Shown here piece by piece: positions 1-8,060 of a stretch of 21,550 nt of DNA. The notes under the pieces were generated by a model. The model had not been told where the DNA came from, did not search any database, and saw only the letters and a list, made by a program, of their open reading frames with translations. Position 1 is the stretch's first letter. Every line of letters begins with the position of its first letter. The DNA is from an uncultured Muribaculaceae bacterium (GTDB lineage Bacteria > Bacteroidota > Bacteroidia > Bacteroidales > Muribaculaceae): assembly GCA_910587235.1 (NCBI GenBank), contig CAJUKD010000035.1, forward strand, positions 1 through 21,550, read 5' to 3'. The position numbers and the translations under genes were made by a program.

Positions 1-43
1 CCAAAAATCCCTCCACTCAAAAAAATCTGATAACACAACTCCA

Positions 44-80
44 AGAGCCGGTGAAGCCTCACCGGCTCTAACTTTATTTT
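44..80 (+). terminator. Rho-independent terminator of an upstream + strand gene
   Basis: A perfect 11-bp stem (44-54 pairing with 59-69, AGAGCCGGTGA and its complement) with a 4-nt AGCC loop is followed by a T-rich tail (ACTTTATTTT, 71-80). The tail direction favours termination of a + strand transcript entering from left of the window. No gene for it is visible here. The stretch 1-43 is A-rich and I see no gene in it. Confidence 0.75.
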
Positions 81-133
81 ATGCCACAAATTCCAAACAC
101 GTATTTCGCCGATGGCTTACTGTCAACAGTGGT

Positions 134-616
134 ATGAAAACAGCCATCAGTTTATTAACTGAATTGATGAGGAATTGGAAGGCTGTTGCAAATACCGCCC
201 AATATTTTATCCTCCCTAATGCCGCAATCTTTGCATTGTATAAATACTCTACCGCGAGCCAAAGGGTCGAAGTTGCACAATCAGCGGCAGCGGCGGCAAC
301 TGAACGTAGGAAAGCAGCAGTCTTGCAGTTGGCGGTAGCTATCGAAAAAGGCTCAGTAGATGATATAAACGCAGCCAATGCAACTCTGCAAAAAGCAAAA
401 GCGGATGAGGTGGCTGCACAAAAAGCGACAACCCGAATGGGCTTGCTCAAAAGCGGAGCAAAATCCATTGGAGCGGGGTTTTCCATCATACGCCGAAATT
501 ATGGAATATTGGGAAATTTAAAGTTAATAAATGATAAAATACGGTTGTCGGATTCATGGTATTGTCATTTTAAACTGCATTTATTATACACGGCGACAAA
601 GCCGAATAATCAATAA
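134..616 (+). pseudogene. Ala-rich ORF, possible prophage tail tape-measure remnant
   Basis: This 160-aa reading frame has a hydrophobic start (residues 1-35), then a long Ala/Lys/Glu-rich, probably helical stretch (about 40-105, with a run of five Ala near residue 50), then GLLKSGAKSIGAGF. That pattern resembles the helical interior of phage tail tape-measure proteins, which are far longer. After about residue 115 the translation (IIRRNYGILGNLK onward) loses protein-like character, so the true similarity probably ends near 485 and the rest is non-coding leader for the sigma gene. The same frame is also open upstream to the window start, straight through the terminator hairpin, with nothing protein-like in it. 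A short overlapping frame (81-137, MPQIPNTYFADGLLSTVV) could be a frameshifted beginning. I cannot confirm the phage assignment. It could equally be an orphan hypothetical gene. Confidence 0.35.
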
Positions 617-618
617 CC
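490..618 (+). promoter_or_regulatory. AT-rich leader of the sigma-factor operon
   Basis: This AT-rich stretch precedes the ECF sigma gene and must carry the operon promoter if the operon starts there. I find no exact TAnnTTTG -7 element. The best I can offer is TTG at 562-564 followed about 20 nt later by TATACA (585-590), which is weak. A small hairpin (CGGC at 591-594 with GCCG at 601-604) lies just before the start codon. The start at 619 has no Shine-Dalgarno and sits in AATAATCAATAACC, as is usual in Bacteroidales. Confidence 0.2.
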
Positions 619-1197
619 ATGAAACCAATCAACGCAAAGAGATTCAAAGAACATTTTGAACTGCTGTATTCGCAGTATGCCGGACGGCTATATAATTATG
701 TGTTGAAGATTTCACATGGTAATAAATATGTTGCTGAGGAAATAACCCAAATCTCTTTTCTCAAACTCTGGGAGCGTCGCGAAAGTATCACTGATACGAA
801 AACAATGGCGGCTTATCTGTTCGCAATAGCGCGCAATGCCTTTTTCAATGTCTGTGAGCACGAAGCCATAGAGTACGTATATTTTAATTATATACTTAAT
901 ACGCAGACTCCTTTTGATTCTTCAACAGAAGAAAATATCGACAGTAAGTTCCTGATGGAATATCTCTGTCAGCTTATAGAGGAAATGCCTCCTGTACGTC
1001 GTCAGGTGTTTCTTATGAGCCGTCAGTATAATTTGACTTACAAGCAGATTGCCGAATCGCTGGGCATATCGGTGAATACGGTTGAAACCCACATTGTGCT
1101 GGCTTTGCGATTCTTACGCGAGCAACTGGGACGGCGTTATGGCGTATGGCTGATTATGTTGTCGTTTCTTTTATCACAGGGACTCCCCATTACATAG
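619..1197 (+). CDS. ECF-type RNA polymerase sigma-70 factor
   Basis: This is a 192-aa extracytoplasmic-function sigma factor, expected to direct RNA polymerase to the promoter(s) of this SusC/SusD locus when its anti-sigma partner releases it. Region 2 spans about residues 12-78 (LLYSQYAGRLYNYVLK, then EEITQISFLKLWERR). Region 4 spans about 120-170 (EMPPVRRQVFLMSRQ, then the helix-turn-helix TYKQIAESLGISVNTVETH). Length and layout match the Bacteroides-expanded ECF family found with FecR and SusC genes. The C-terminus (about 174-190, YGVWLIMLSFLLSQGL) is strongly hydrophobic, a tail seen in members of this family that might contact the membrane. The FecR gene follows after 16 nt. The family assignment is secure. 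The target promoter is inferred from position. Confidence 0.93.
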   Translation: MKPINAKRFKEHFELLYSQYAGRLYNYVLKISHGNKYVAEEITQISFLKLWERRESITDTKTMAAYLFAIARNAFFNVCEHEAIEYVYFNYILNTQTPFDSSTEENIDSKFLMEYLCQLIEEMPPVRRQVFLMSRQYNLTYKQIAESLGISVNTVETHIVLALRFLREQLGRRYGVWLIMLSFLLSQGLPIT

Positions 1198-1213
1198 GTA
1201 CACATAATGACAC

Positions 1214-2209
1214 ATGGAAAACATGAAAAAAAAGATTGAAAGGTATCTCAACCATGAGGCTTCAGGCAATGATCTGCAGCTTATAAGACGATGGTTTGAG
1301 AATGATGCCGCTCTGGGAGAATGGTTCCGTGAAGGTATCGAAATATCTGACACGCGCATCGATTCGGAAGTCGATGCGCGTTTGCGGGCCAGGCTTGCCG
1401 GTGTCATGGTAGATGAGCAGCGTACGGGCCCTGACTCAGGAGCTGGTGCAAGAAAGATGTCGGGTTTGCGTGACTTTCTTGATATTGCGGCCGTTGTGGT
1501 GCTGATTGTAGCTGTAGGTACGGTTTTGTTTTCCCGAAAAGACGCTTCGTATCAGAATCCTCTTGTTGTGAGTACCGGCACCGGCCAGCGTTCGTCTATA
1601 ACACTCCCCGACGGCACAAAAGTAACGGTGAATTCAATGTCAGAAATCGCTTATCGATTCGATGAAGTCACCGGTACGCGCGGAGTTGACATAAGAGGAG
1701 AGGCTTATTTTGATGTCGCCCGTGATCCCGAGCATCCTTTTATTGTAAAATGTGACGATATAGCGATAGAATGCCGCGGTACGGAATTCGATGTAAAAGC
1801 TTACGACGATGACGATAAGATCTCCGTCGTGCTCAACGAAGGCGAAGTGGTTGTGTCCGATGCCGTGACCTCGATCAGCATGAAAGCCGACATGATGGTA
1901 AGTTATGAAAAACGTCGCCGCAAGTTCACGTCGCAGCGTGTTTATGCCGAGGACTATAAGGATTGGATGGATGGGGTCATGCGCTTCAACGACGAACGTC
2001 TTGAAGACATCCTGAAAGTGCTTGCCCGAAATTATAAAGTGCGACTGAGCATCCTTACCCCCAGGTTGCGCGACGAGCGTTTCACCGGAAGTGTAGGCGA
2101 TGGCGACCTGAACGACCGCCTGCGGGTGCTCACCACGGCTGCCGAAGCATCGTACTGCATGGAAGGCGATTCGGTCGGATACGTATACAAGGAAACGCCT
2201 TCAAAATAA
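1214..2209 (+). CDS. FecR-family anti-sigma factor with DUF4974 domain
   Basis: This 331-aa inner-membrane protein holds the adjacent ECF sigma factor inactive until SusC/STN signalling occurs. The cytoplasmic N-terminus (about 1-85) should bind sigma. One membrane helix follows (about 88-107, FLDIAAVVVLIVAVGTVLF). The periplasmic FecR domain (about 120-216) contains ITLPDGTKVTVNSMSEIAY, RGEAYFDVARDPEHPFIV and GTEFDVKAY. A DUF4974 domain (about 253-325, VMRFNDERLEDILKVLARNYKV) closes the protein and resembles the STN fold of SusC-type receptors, its likely contact. A second in-frame ATG at 1223 is a plausible alternative start, giving MKKKIERYL. Gene order sigma, anti-sigma, then SusC is the standard trans-envelope arrangement. 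Confidence 0.92.
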   Translation: MENMKKKIERYLNHEASGNDLQLIRRWFENDAALGEWFREGIEISDTRIDSEVDARLRARLAGVMVDEQRTGPDSGAGARKMSGLRDFLDIAAVVVLIVAVGTVLFSRKDASYQNPLVVSTGTGQRSSITLPDGTKVTVNSMSEIAYRFDEVTGTRGVDIRGEAYFDVARDPEHPFIVKCDDIAIECRGTEFDVKAYDDDDKISVVLNEGEVVVSDAVTSISMKADMMVSYEKRRRKFTSQRVYAEDYKDWMDGVMRFNDERLEDILKVLARNYKVRLSILTPRLRDERFTGSVGDGDLNDRLRVLTTAAEASYCMEGDSVGYVYKETPSK

Positions 2210-2214
2210 CTTTG
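2207..2214 (+). promoter_or_regulatory. Candidate internal -7 element (TAnnTTTG)
   Basis: TAACTTTG matches the Bacteroides -7 consensus TAnnTTTG exactly and overlaps the stop codon of the anti-sigma gene. It lies 28 nt before the lipoprotein start at 2243, a sensible place for a promoter driving lipoprotein-susC-susD separately from the regulators. No TTTG or TTG is visible at the expected -33 position (about 2183-2188). It may therefore be a chance match, or a promoter needing the ECF factor or an activator. Confidence 0.35.
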
Positions 2215-2242
2215 AAATCATATTAATACCTTAAATACAACT

Positions 2243-2656
2243 ATGTTCAAGACTAAATGTATCTTTATCTCGCTGATAATGTGCTGTGTCGCATTCGCTT
2301 CCTGCTCGGACGACGACAACAGGTCGGTTGAGCCGACATTCAGCGGGATAACAATCACTCCCGAAAAGGACGTATATCGCGTGGGAGATGTCATAACGTG
2401 CCACATCACATGCCTGAGCCAGCCGTCGCCCGACATCAAGGAGCAGAGCTACTGGTGGTATGCTTCCTGGTGGTTTCCCGATCCGGAGATGAAAGCCGAT
2501 TTTCAGGATTTCGATGAATCAGGCGTGAACACGTCGGCGGAAATAACGCTTACAGAAGCCGGAGAGATGAAAATCTACTTTTTCGGCAAACTCGATTTCC
2601 CGAATTTCGACTGGCGTAAAGTCGAGATAGCCCGGACTGTCACCGTGGCGGAATAA
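2243..2656 (+). CDS. Small aromatic-rich surface lipoprotein, unknown function
   Basis: This is a 137-aa lipoprotein. A signal peptide ends in the lipobox AFASC with Cys21 as the lipidated residue, followed by SDDDN, an acidic stretch like the surface-export signals of Bacteroidetes lipoproteins. The mature part (about 33-137) looks like one beta-sandwich, Ig/PKD-like domain (FSGITITPEKDVYRVGDVIT to the final beta strand). A cluster of exposed aromatics, SYWWYASWWFPDP (69-81), and a Cys53/Cys57 pair stand out. I do not recognise a named family. Its place between the anti-sigma gene and susC suggests a ligand-binding accessory of the SusC/D complex or a helper in sensing. SusE/F-type binders usually lie after susD, so the position is unusual. 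The function is inference. Confidence 0.8.
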   Translation: MFKTKCIFISLIMCCVAFASCSDDDNRSVEPTFSGITITPEKDVYRVGDVITCHITCLSQPSPDIKEQSYWWYASWWFPDPEMKADFQDFDESGVNTSAEITLTEAGEMKIYFFGKLDFPNFDWRKVEIARTVTVAE

Positions 2657-2689
2657 GTACCCCTGACCGTAATAAACCAATCAACAGCT

Positions 2690-5600
2690 ATGTATTATAA
2701 TAAGATAAGACATCAATGGCGCCGTGCGGCATTCCTGGCTCTGATGCTGATTCCGGCACTGGCAGCATGGGCTAATGTCAGCGTGTCGTTCTCAGGCCTG
2801 CCGCTGCGCAAGGCCATGCGCGAAATCGAAAAGGTTTCGGACCTGCATTTTTTCTATAAGACAACTCTCGAAGGCCTCGACACTAAAGTTTCGCTTTCGG
2901 TAAAGGACGTGACTGCAAAGGAGTTGCTCGACAAACTTTTTGCCTCCGTGCCTCTCGGCTATTCACTCGAGGCCAACGGAGTCGTGGTAGTGTACAACGA
3001 AAAAGAACCTGTCACACTGTCGGAGCTGAACGCGACCGCTTCTTCTGATTCATTCACTGTCACGGGTGTTGTGACCGACGAGGCCGACGAACCCGTGATC
3101 GGAGCGACGGTCAGGCAGCGCGGCTCGCGCAACGCCGTCGCCACCGACCACGACGGACGTTATTCCCTGTCCGGCATCCGTCGCGGCGATGTCGTGGAGG
3201 TGAGTTATATAGGCTATGAGCCGCAGTCTGTCAGGATTGCGTCGGCGGGAGTCTACGACATACGTATATCCGAGAACATCAGTTCGCTCAACGAAGTGGT
3301 CGTGGTCGGCTACGGCAGCCAGAAGAAAGTGAATCTTACCGGAGCGGTGAGCGTCATCAAGGCCGACGATATCACCGGACGTCCCACGTCCAATGCCGCC
3401 TCGGCCATTCAGGGTGCTGATCCGTCGCTCAACCTTACTTTCAGTTCAGGAGGTCCCAATTCCGGATATTCCGTCGATATACGCGGTGTGGCCTCTATAA
3501 ATGGCGGTTCGCCGCTGGTGCTTGTCGATGGAGTTCAGATGGATCTTTCCCGCGTCAACTCCAATGACATTGAATCCGTATCTATTCTTAAGGATGCGTC
3601 CGCAGCAGCGATATATGGAGCTAAAGCATCGTCGGGTGTTGTGTTGGTGACAACCAAAAGCGGCTCTGAAGATGCCGCGCCTAAAGTATCGTTCGACCTC
3701 AAGGCAGGATGGAAGACCCAGACTGCCGACAACGATTATATCACCTCGGGTTACTGGTCGGTTTTTATCAATGACTGGTTCATGAACGAGCACTCCGGTT
3801 TTCCGTTCACCACTTACGATGAATACGACTATGCCGAGCTATGGATGCGTCTTGGTCAGGATGTCGAAAGTCCGGAACGTCCGTGGGCGGTCGTGCAGCC
3901 CGACAAGTCTTATAAATATTATGCGAATTTCGACTGGTACAACCATTATTTCAAGAAGAACCGTCCGATGCAGGACTACAATGTGTCGGTTACAGGAGGT
4001 TCGAAACGTGTGAACTACTATGTCAGCGGCCGCATTTACAAAGAAGACGGAATGATACGGCAGAATAATGATAAATTCGAGAGTTTCTCTACACGCGCGA
4101 AACTGAATGTCAAGATCACCGACTGGCTGAAATATGGCGTCAATATGAGTTTTTTTAATTCAAACTACCATTATCCCGGCGGAAACGACATACAGTACCT
4201 ATTCAAAGGTTCGTGCCTTCATTCTCTTCCCTATATTCCATCCACGAACCCCGACGGCACGTCCGTTTATTACAACCAATATAATTACAACGGCAGTCTG
4301 GCTGTCGGCAACGGGCTTAATGCAGTCCTGAACTATGGCAAACATTTCAATAAAGAGCGCAATCGTGAATTTGTGGTAAAAAACGATATTGAAATACGTC
4401 TGATGAAAGACTGGACTGTCAATGCCGACTATTCCTACCTTTATCGTAACTATGAATTCGATTCCCGCCGTGTGCCTGTTCCGTATTCACAGTACGAAGG
4501 TGTGATTTCGTGGATGGACCCTGCACAGCAGAGCATAGCGCGCGACCAGTATGCCCGTCGTGTCACAGGCCGTACGACCCAGATCTACAATGTGTTTACA
4601 ACATATTCACCTTCTTTCGGTCCGCATAACTTGAAAATAATGCTTGGCCTTAACGGTGAAATCTATCATAATAATTCCCTGAAGGCTGAACGTTACGATT
4701 TGCTGAGTACCGAACTCAGCAGTTTCAATCTTGCTACGGGAGAGATTCCTTCGCTGGTAGAGGACCTTGCCAGTTCCGTTACCCGCGGCTACTTCGGGCG
4801 TATCAACTATGACTATGCCGGCAAATACCTTTTTGAAGTTTCAGGCCGTTACGACGGCTCATCACGCTTTGCAAGCTCCCATCGCTGGGGTTTCTTCCCG
4901 TCGGCATCGGCAGGCTGGCGCCTCGGACAGGAGAAATTCTGGGAACCGGTGCGCAAATGGTGGACAGATGCTAAAATACGTCTGTCTGTCGGAACACTCG
5001 GCAACCAGCAGGTAGGCTATTATGACTATATACAGATAATAGACACATCGATGAAGAACACAGGTGTGACGCTTGACGGTTCCACACAGCTTTCTTATGC
5101 CACCGAGAGCGCACCTGTGGCCGGCGACCTGACCTGGGAAAAAGTGACGACCTACGATGTAGGCCTTGACCTTTCGTTCTTCAACAACCGCCTGCGTTTC
5201 ACCGGTGATATGTACATACGCGACACCAAAGACATGCTTACAAACGGAGCATCGCTTCCGGCGGTGTATGGTGCGAGTGTGCCCAAGGCAAACTGCGCCG
5301 ATCTTCGCACCCGGGGCTGGGAGATTGCCCTTATGTGGGACGACAGTGTCGACCTGCTCGACTCGCCGATGAAGTATTCCGTATCGGTCGGGGTGGGGGA
5401 CTATGTTTCCAGAATCACCAAATTCGATAACCCTACAAAACTGCTCACCGATTATTATGAAGGCATGACTCTCGGCGAACTGTGGGGTTACCATATCGAC
5501 GGGCTGTTCGCATCCGACGAGGACGCGGCGGCATATACTGTCGACCAGTCGTCTGTCAACTCCGACATAATGGTGGTCGGTCCCTCAAAAGGTCTGCATG

Positions 5601-6214
5601 GCGGTGACCTGATATATTCCGACCTCGACGGTGACGAGGTGATATCCATAGGGGAGAACACAGCCGACAATCCCGGCGACCGCCGGGTGATAGGCAATAA
5701 ATTGCCCCGCTATAACTACAATTTCCGCCTCGGACTTGAGTGGAAAGGTATCGATATTTCGGCTTTTTTCCAGGGAATCGGGCGTCGCAACTGGTATCCG
5801 AGTACTGAAGCCACCACATTCTGGGGTCCGTATTCCCGCCCGTATCAGGCGTTCATTGCCGGCGACTTCCTTGAAAATGTCTGGACAGAGGATAATCCTG
5901 ATGCCTATTTCCCGCGATGGCGCGGTTATGAAGCGCTCGGTGCGACAAATCAGCTCGGACCGGCAAACGACCGCTACATGCAGAATCTTGCATACCTGCG
6001 TCTTAAGAACCTGACTGTGGGCTATACCATTCCCGTATTACGCAATGTGTTCAGCCAGTTGCGTGTATATTTCTCGGGTGAAAATCTTTTCTATTGGTCG
6101 CCATTCAAGAAATACTGTCGTACTATAGACCCCGAAACCGCCGCCACGATCACTACCGGCAACAACTATGGATTCGCGAAGTCGTTCACATTCGGCGTAA
6201 ATGTCGTTTTCTAA
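2690..6214 (+). CDS. SusC/RagA-family TonB-dependent transporter with STN signalling domain
   Basis: This 1174-aa outer-membrane transporter imports a ligand using TonB energy and, through its N-terminal domain, signals its presence to the FecR anti-sigma. In order: signal peptide (about 1-28); STN domain (about 29-101, VSVSFSGLPLRKAMREIEKV and LSVKDVTAKELLDKLF); CarboxypepD_reg-like domain (about 122-193, VTGVVTDEADEPVIGATV, DGRYSL, VSYIGYEP); the SusC signature NEVVVVGYG (201-209); plug domain (about 210-325, SVDIRGVASINGGSPLVLVDGV); then a long beta-barrel ending in an aromatic-rich strand finishing VNVVF. The STN domain marks it as a signal-transducing receptor, matching the upstream sigma/anti-sigma pair. 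It is of normal length and appears intact. The susD gene follows after 13 nt. The substrate cannot be read from the sequence. Confidence 0.95.
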   Translation: MYYNKIRHQWRRAAFLALMLIPALAAWANVSVSFSGLPLRKAMREIEKVSDLHFFYKTTLEGLDTKVSLSVKDVTAKELLDKLFASVPLGYSLEANGVVVVYNEKEPVTLSELNATASSDSFTVTGVVTDEADEPVIGATVRQRGSRNAVATDHDGRYSLSGIRRGDVVEVSYIGYEPQSVRIASAGVYDIRISENISSLNEVVVVGYGSQKKVNLTGAVSVIKADDITGRPTSNAASAIQGADPSLNLTFSSGGPNSGYSVDIRGVASINGGSPLVLVDGVQMDLSRVNSNDIESVSILKDASAAAIYGAKASSGVVLVTTKSGSEDAAPKVSFDLKAGWKTQTADNDYITSGYWSVFINDWFMNEHSGFPFTTYDEYDYAELWMRLGQDVESPERPWAVVQPDKSYKYYANFDWYNHYFKKNRPMQDYNVSVTGGSKRVNYYVSGRIYKEDGMIRQNNDKFESFSTRAKLNVKITDWLKYGVNMSFFNSNYHYPGGNDIQYLFKGSCLHSLPYIPSTNPDGTSVYYNQYNYNGSLAVGNGLNAVLNYGKHFNKERNREFVVKNDIEIRLMKDWTVNADYSYLYRNYEFDSRRVPVPYSQYEGVISWMDPAQQSIARDQYARRVTGRTTQIYNVFTTYSPSFGPHNLKIMLGLNGEIYHNNSLKAERYDLLSTELSSFNLATGEIPSLVEDLASSVTRGYFGRINYDYAGKYLFEVSGRYDGSSRFASSHRWGFFPSASAGWRLGQEKFWEPVRKWWTDAKIRLSVGTLGNQQVGYYDYIQIIDTSMKNTGVTLDGSTQLSYATESAPVAGDLTWEKVTTYDVGLDLSFFNNRLRFTGDMYIRDTKDMLTNGASLPAVYGASVPKANCADLRTRGWEIALMWDDSVDLLDSPMKYSVSVGVGDYVSRITKFDNPTKLLTDYYEGMTLGELWGYHIDGLFASDEDAAAYTVDQSSVNSDIMVVGPSKGLHGGDLIYSDLDGDEVISIGENTADNPGDRRVIGNKLPRYNYNFRLGLEWKGIDISAFFQGIGRRNWYPSTEATTFWGPYSRPYQAFIAGDFLENVWTEDNPDAYFPRWRGYEALGATNQLGPANDRYMQNLAYLRLKNLTVGYTIPVLRNVFSQLRVYFSGENLFYWSPFKKYCRTIDPETAATITTGNNYGFAKSFTFGVNVVF

Positions 6215-6227
6215 ATTCCGATAAGCA

Positions 6228-8015
6228 ATGAAAAAACATCATAAAATATTTATAGGCCTCTCGATAGCGCTGGCAGCAGGCAGCTGTACCGATATGGATC
6301 AGTTTCCGCAGGACAAGCTGAACCCCGGTGTGTTTTTCGGTTCAGAAACCGAACTTGAATTGTACACCAATCAGTTCTACTCCCTGATGCCTTCTGTTTC
6401 TGCCGATTACAACTGGTATCTCGAGCAGGGAGAACATATTGTCACTCCGGTTATGGATCGTGCGATTCTCGGTCAGCGTATCGTTCCAACCGATGCTTCC
6501 GAAGTAGGATGGTCCTGGTCGACACTTCGCAAGATAAACTATTATCTACAGCATTCATCGCGCTGTCCCGACGAACGCGCACGCGACCGCTACGACGGAG
6601 TCGCCTATTTCTTCCGTGCGTATTTTTATTATAATATGTTGACAAAGTTCGGCGAAGTGCCCTGGTACGATCAGCCTCTGGCATCCGATCAGGAAGATCT
6701 TCTGAAAAAACCACGCGATTCGCGCCAGCTTATTATAGACAATATAATCAAAGACCTGGATGATGCCGCGCGTCTGCTTCCAACCGGTCATTCCACATGG
6801 ACGGTAAATCGATGGACGGCTCTGGCGCTTAAATCCCGCGCCTGTCTTTTTGAGGGTACATTCCGTAAATACCATGCCGGCGATCCTTTCAATCCCGAGT
6901 CGCTGCCTTGGGAAGAATTACTCCAAAAAGGAGCAGAGGCAGCCGGAACTCTTATGAAAGATGGCGGGTACGAACTGTATAGCGATGGCGCCGAACCTTA
7001 TCGCGATCTGTTTGCCACGCTCGACGCCCGTGAATGCGAGTATATATGGGCACGACGCTGCAGCGAGCAGGTCACAATCAAGAACAATGCCAACGGATGG
7101 GCAAATACCCGTGCTGTCGGTTTCACAAAACGCTTTGTCAACCTGTATCTCAACTCCGACGGCACACGTTTCACCGACCGGCCGGGTTATCAGACGATGA
7201 GTTATGTCGATGAATGTAGCGGTCGCGATCCTCGTATGGCACAGACCGTCTATTGTCCCGGCTATATCCAGAAAGGCGACGACCGCACTTATCCTACCGA
7301 CCTCACACGTTGCCCGACAGGATATAAGTATATAAAATATGTGATGGACGTAAAGTACAATATATGGGACGGTTCGCTTGTTCCTCTGCCTATATTCCGC
7401 CTTGCCGAAGTGTACCTGAACTATGCCGAATGTCTTGCCGAACTCGGAACGCTTACACAGACAGATCTTGACATATCCGTCAACCTCCTGCGCCGCCGCG
7501 CCGGAATGCCGGATCTGAATATGGCCGAAGCCAATGCCGCACCCGACGCCTATCTGCTCAGTGCCGAAACAGGATATCCAAATGTGACACGCAGCGCATA
7601 CACGGGTTCAATACTTGAAATCCGCCGAGAACGCATGATCGAACTTGTTCTCGAAGGTCTGCACTATAACGACATACTGCGCTGGCGCGAAGGCAAGGTC
7701 TACGAAAAATCCTTCCTCGGTCAATACTTCCCGGGAGAAGGCAAATACGACCTGACAGGCGACGGCCGTCCAAATGTGGCACTCTACACCGACAAGCGTC
7801 CGGGAGGGCTTGGCCTGACATTCCTCAAATTGGGAACCGACATAATCCTTACCGACGGAAATTCCGGAAACATGCTCGTGCATGGCGATGAAGCCTTGCG
7901 CCGAGTATGGAATGAAGACCGCGATTATCTCTATGCCATACCTATCAACGAACGTCTGCTCACAGGTGGTGTGTTGAAGCAGAATCCCGGTTGGGAAGAC
8001 GGACTACCTTATTAA
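6228..8015 (+). CDS. SusD/RagB-family nutrient-binding outer-membrane lipoprotein
   Basis: This 595-aa surface lipoprotein acts as the lid and ligand-binding partner of the SusC transporter encoded just before it. The signal peptide ends with LAAGSC, Cys20 being the lipidated residue, followed by TDMDQFPQDKLNP, the typical SusD beginning. Characteristic segments include RYDGVAYFFRAYFYYNMLTKFGEVP (near residues 120-145), the PLPIFRLAEVYLNYAECLAELG helix pair (near 385-405), and the C-terminal IRRERMIELVLEGLHYNDILRWR (near 465-487). Length is at the upper end of the usual range. The sequence reaches a normal end (NPGWEDGLPY). The binding site is not conserved enough across SusD proteins to suggest a ligand. 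Confidence 0.95.
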   Translation: MKKHHKIFIGLSIALAAGSCTDMDQFPQDKLNPGVFFGSETELELYTNQFYSLMPSVSADYNWYLEQGEHIVTPVMDRAILGQRIVPTDASEVGWSWSTLRKINYYLQHSSRCPDERARDRYDGVAYFFRAYFYYNMLTKFGEVPWYDQPLASDQEDLLKKPRDSRQLIIDNIIKDLDDAARLLPTGHSTWTVNRWTALALKSRACLFEGTFRKYHAGDPFNPESLPWEELLQKGAEAAGTLMKDGGYELYSDGAEPYRDLFATLDARECEYIWARRCSEQVTIKNNANGWANTRAVGFTKRFVNLYLNSDGTRFTDRPGYQTMSYVDECSGRDPRMAQTVYCPGYIQKGDDRTYPTDLTRCPTGYKYIKYVMDVKYNIWDGSLVPLPIFRLAEVYLNYAECLAELGTLTQTDLDISVNLLRRRAGMPDLNMAEANAAPDAYLLSAETGYPNVTRSAYTGSILEIRRERMIELVLEGLHYNDILRWREGKVYEKSFLGQYFPGEGKYDLTGDGRPNVALYTDKRPGGLGLTFLKLGTDIILTDGNSGNMLVHGDEALRRVWNEDRDYLYAIPINERLLTGGVLKQNPGWEDGLPY

Positions 8016-8060
8016 AAATATATTACTGATAGAATTACCAACTTTTAAATCTTTTATTCA

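Noticed and set aside
79..489. 136-codon minus-strand frame opposite the Ala-rich ORF
   Set aside because: Its Ala/Ser/Phe-rich translation mirrors the Ala/Lys-rich + strand frame. It lacks a plausible signal or domain and covers the terminator side.
4862..5494. 210-codon open frame on the minus strand inside the SusC gene
   Set aside because: It lies wholly inside a gene with clear SusC homology, and its translation has no domain character. It is a composition shadow.
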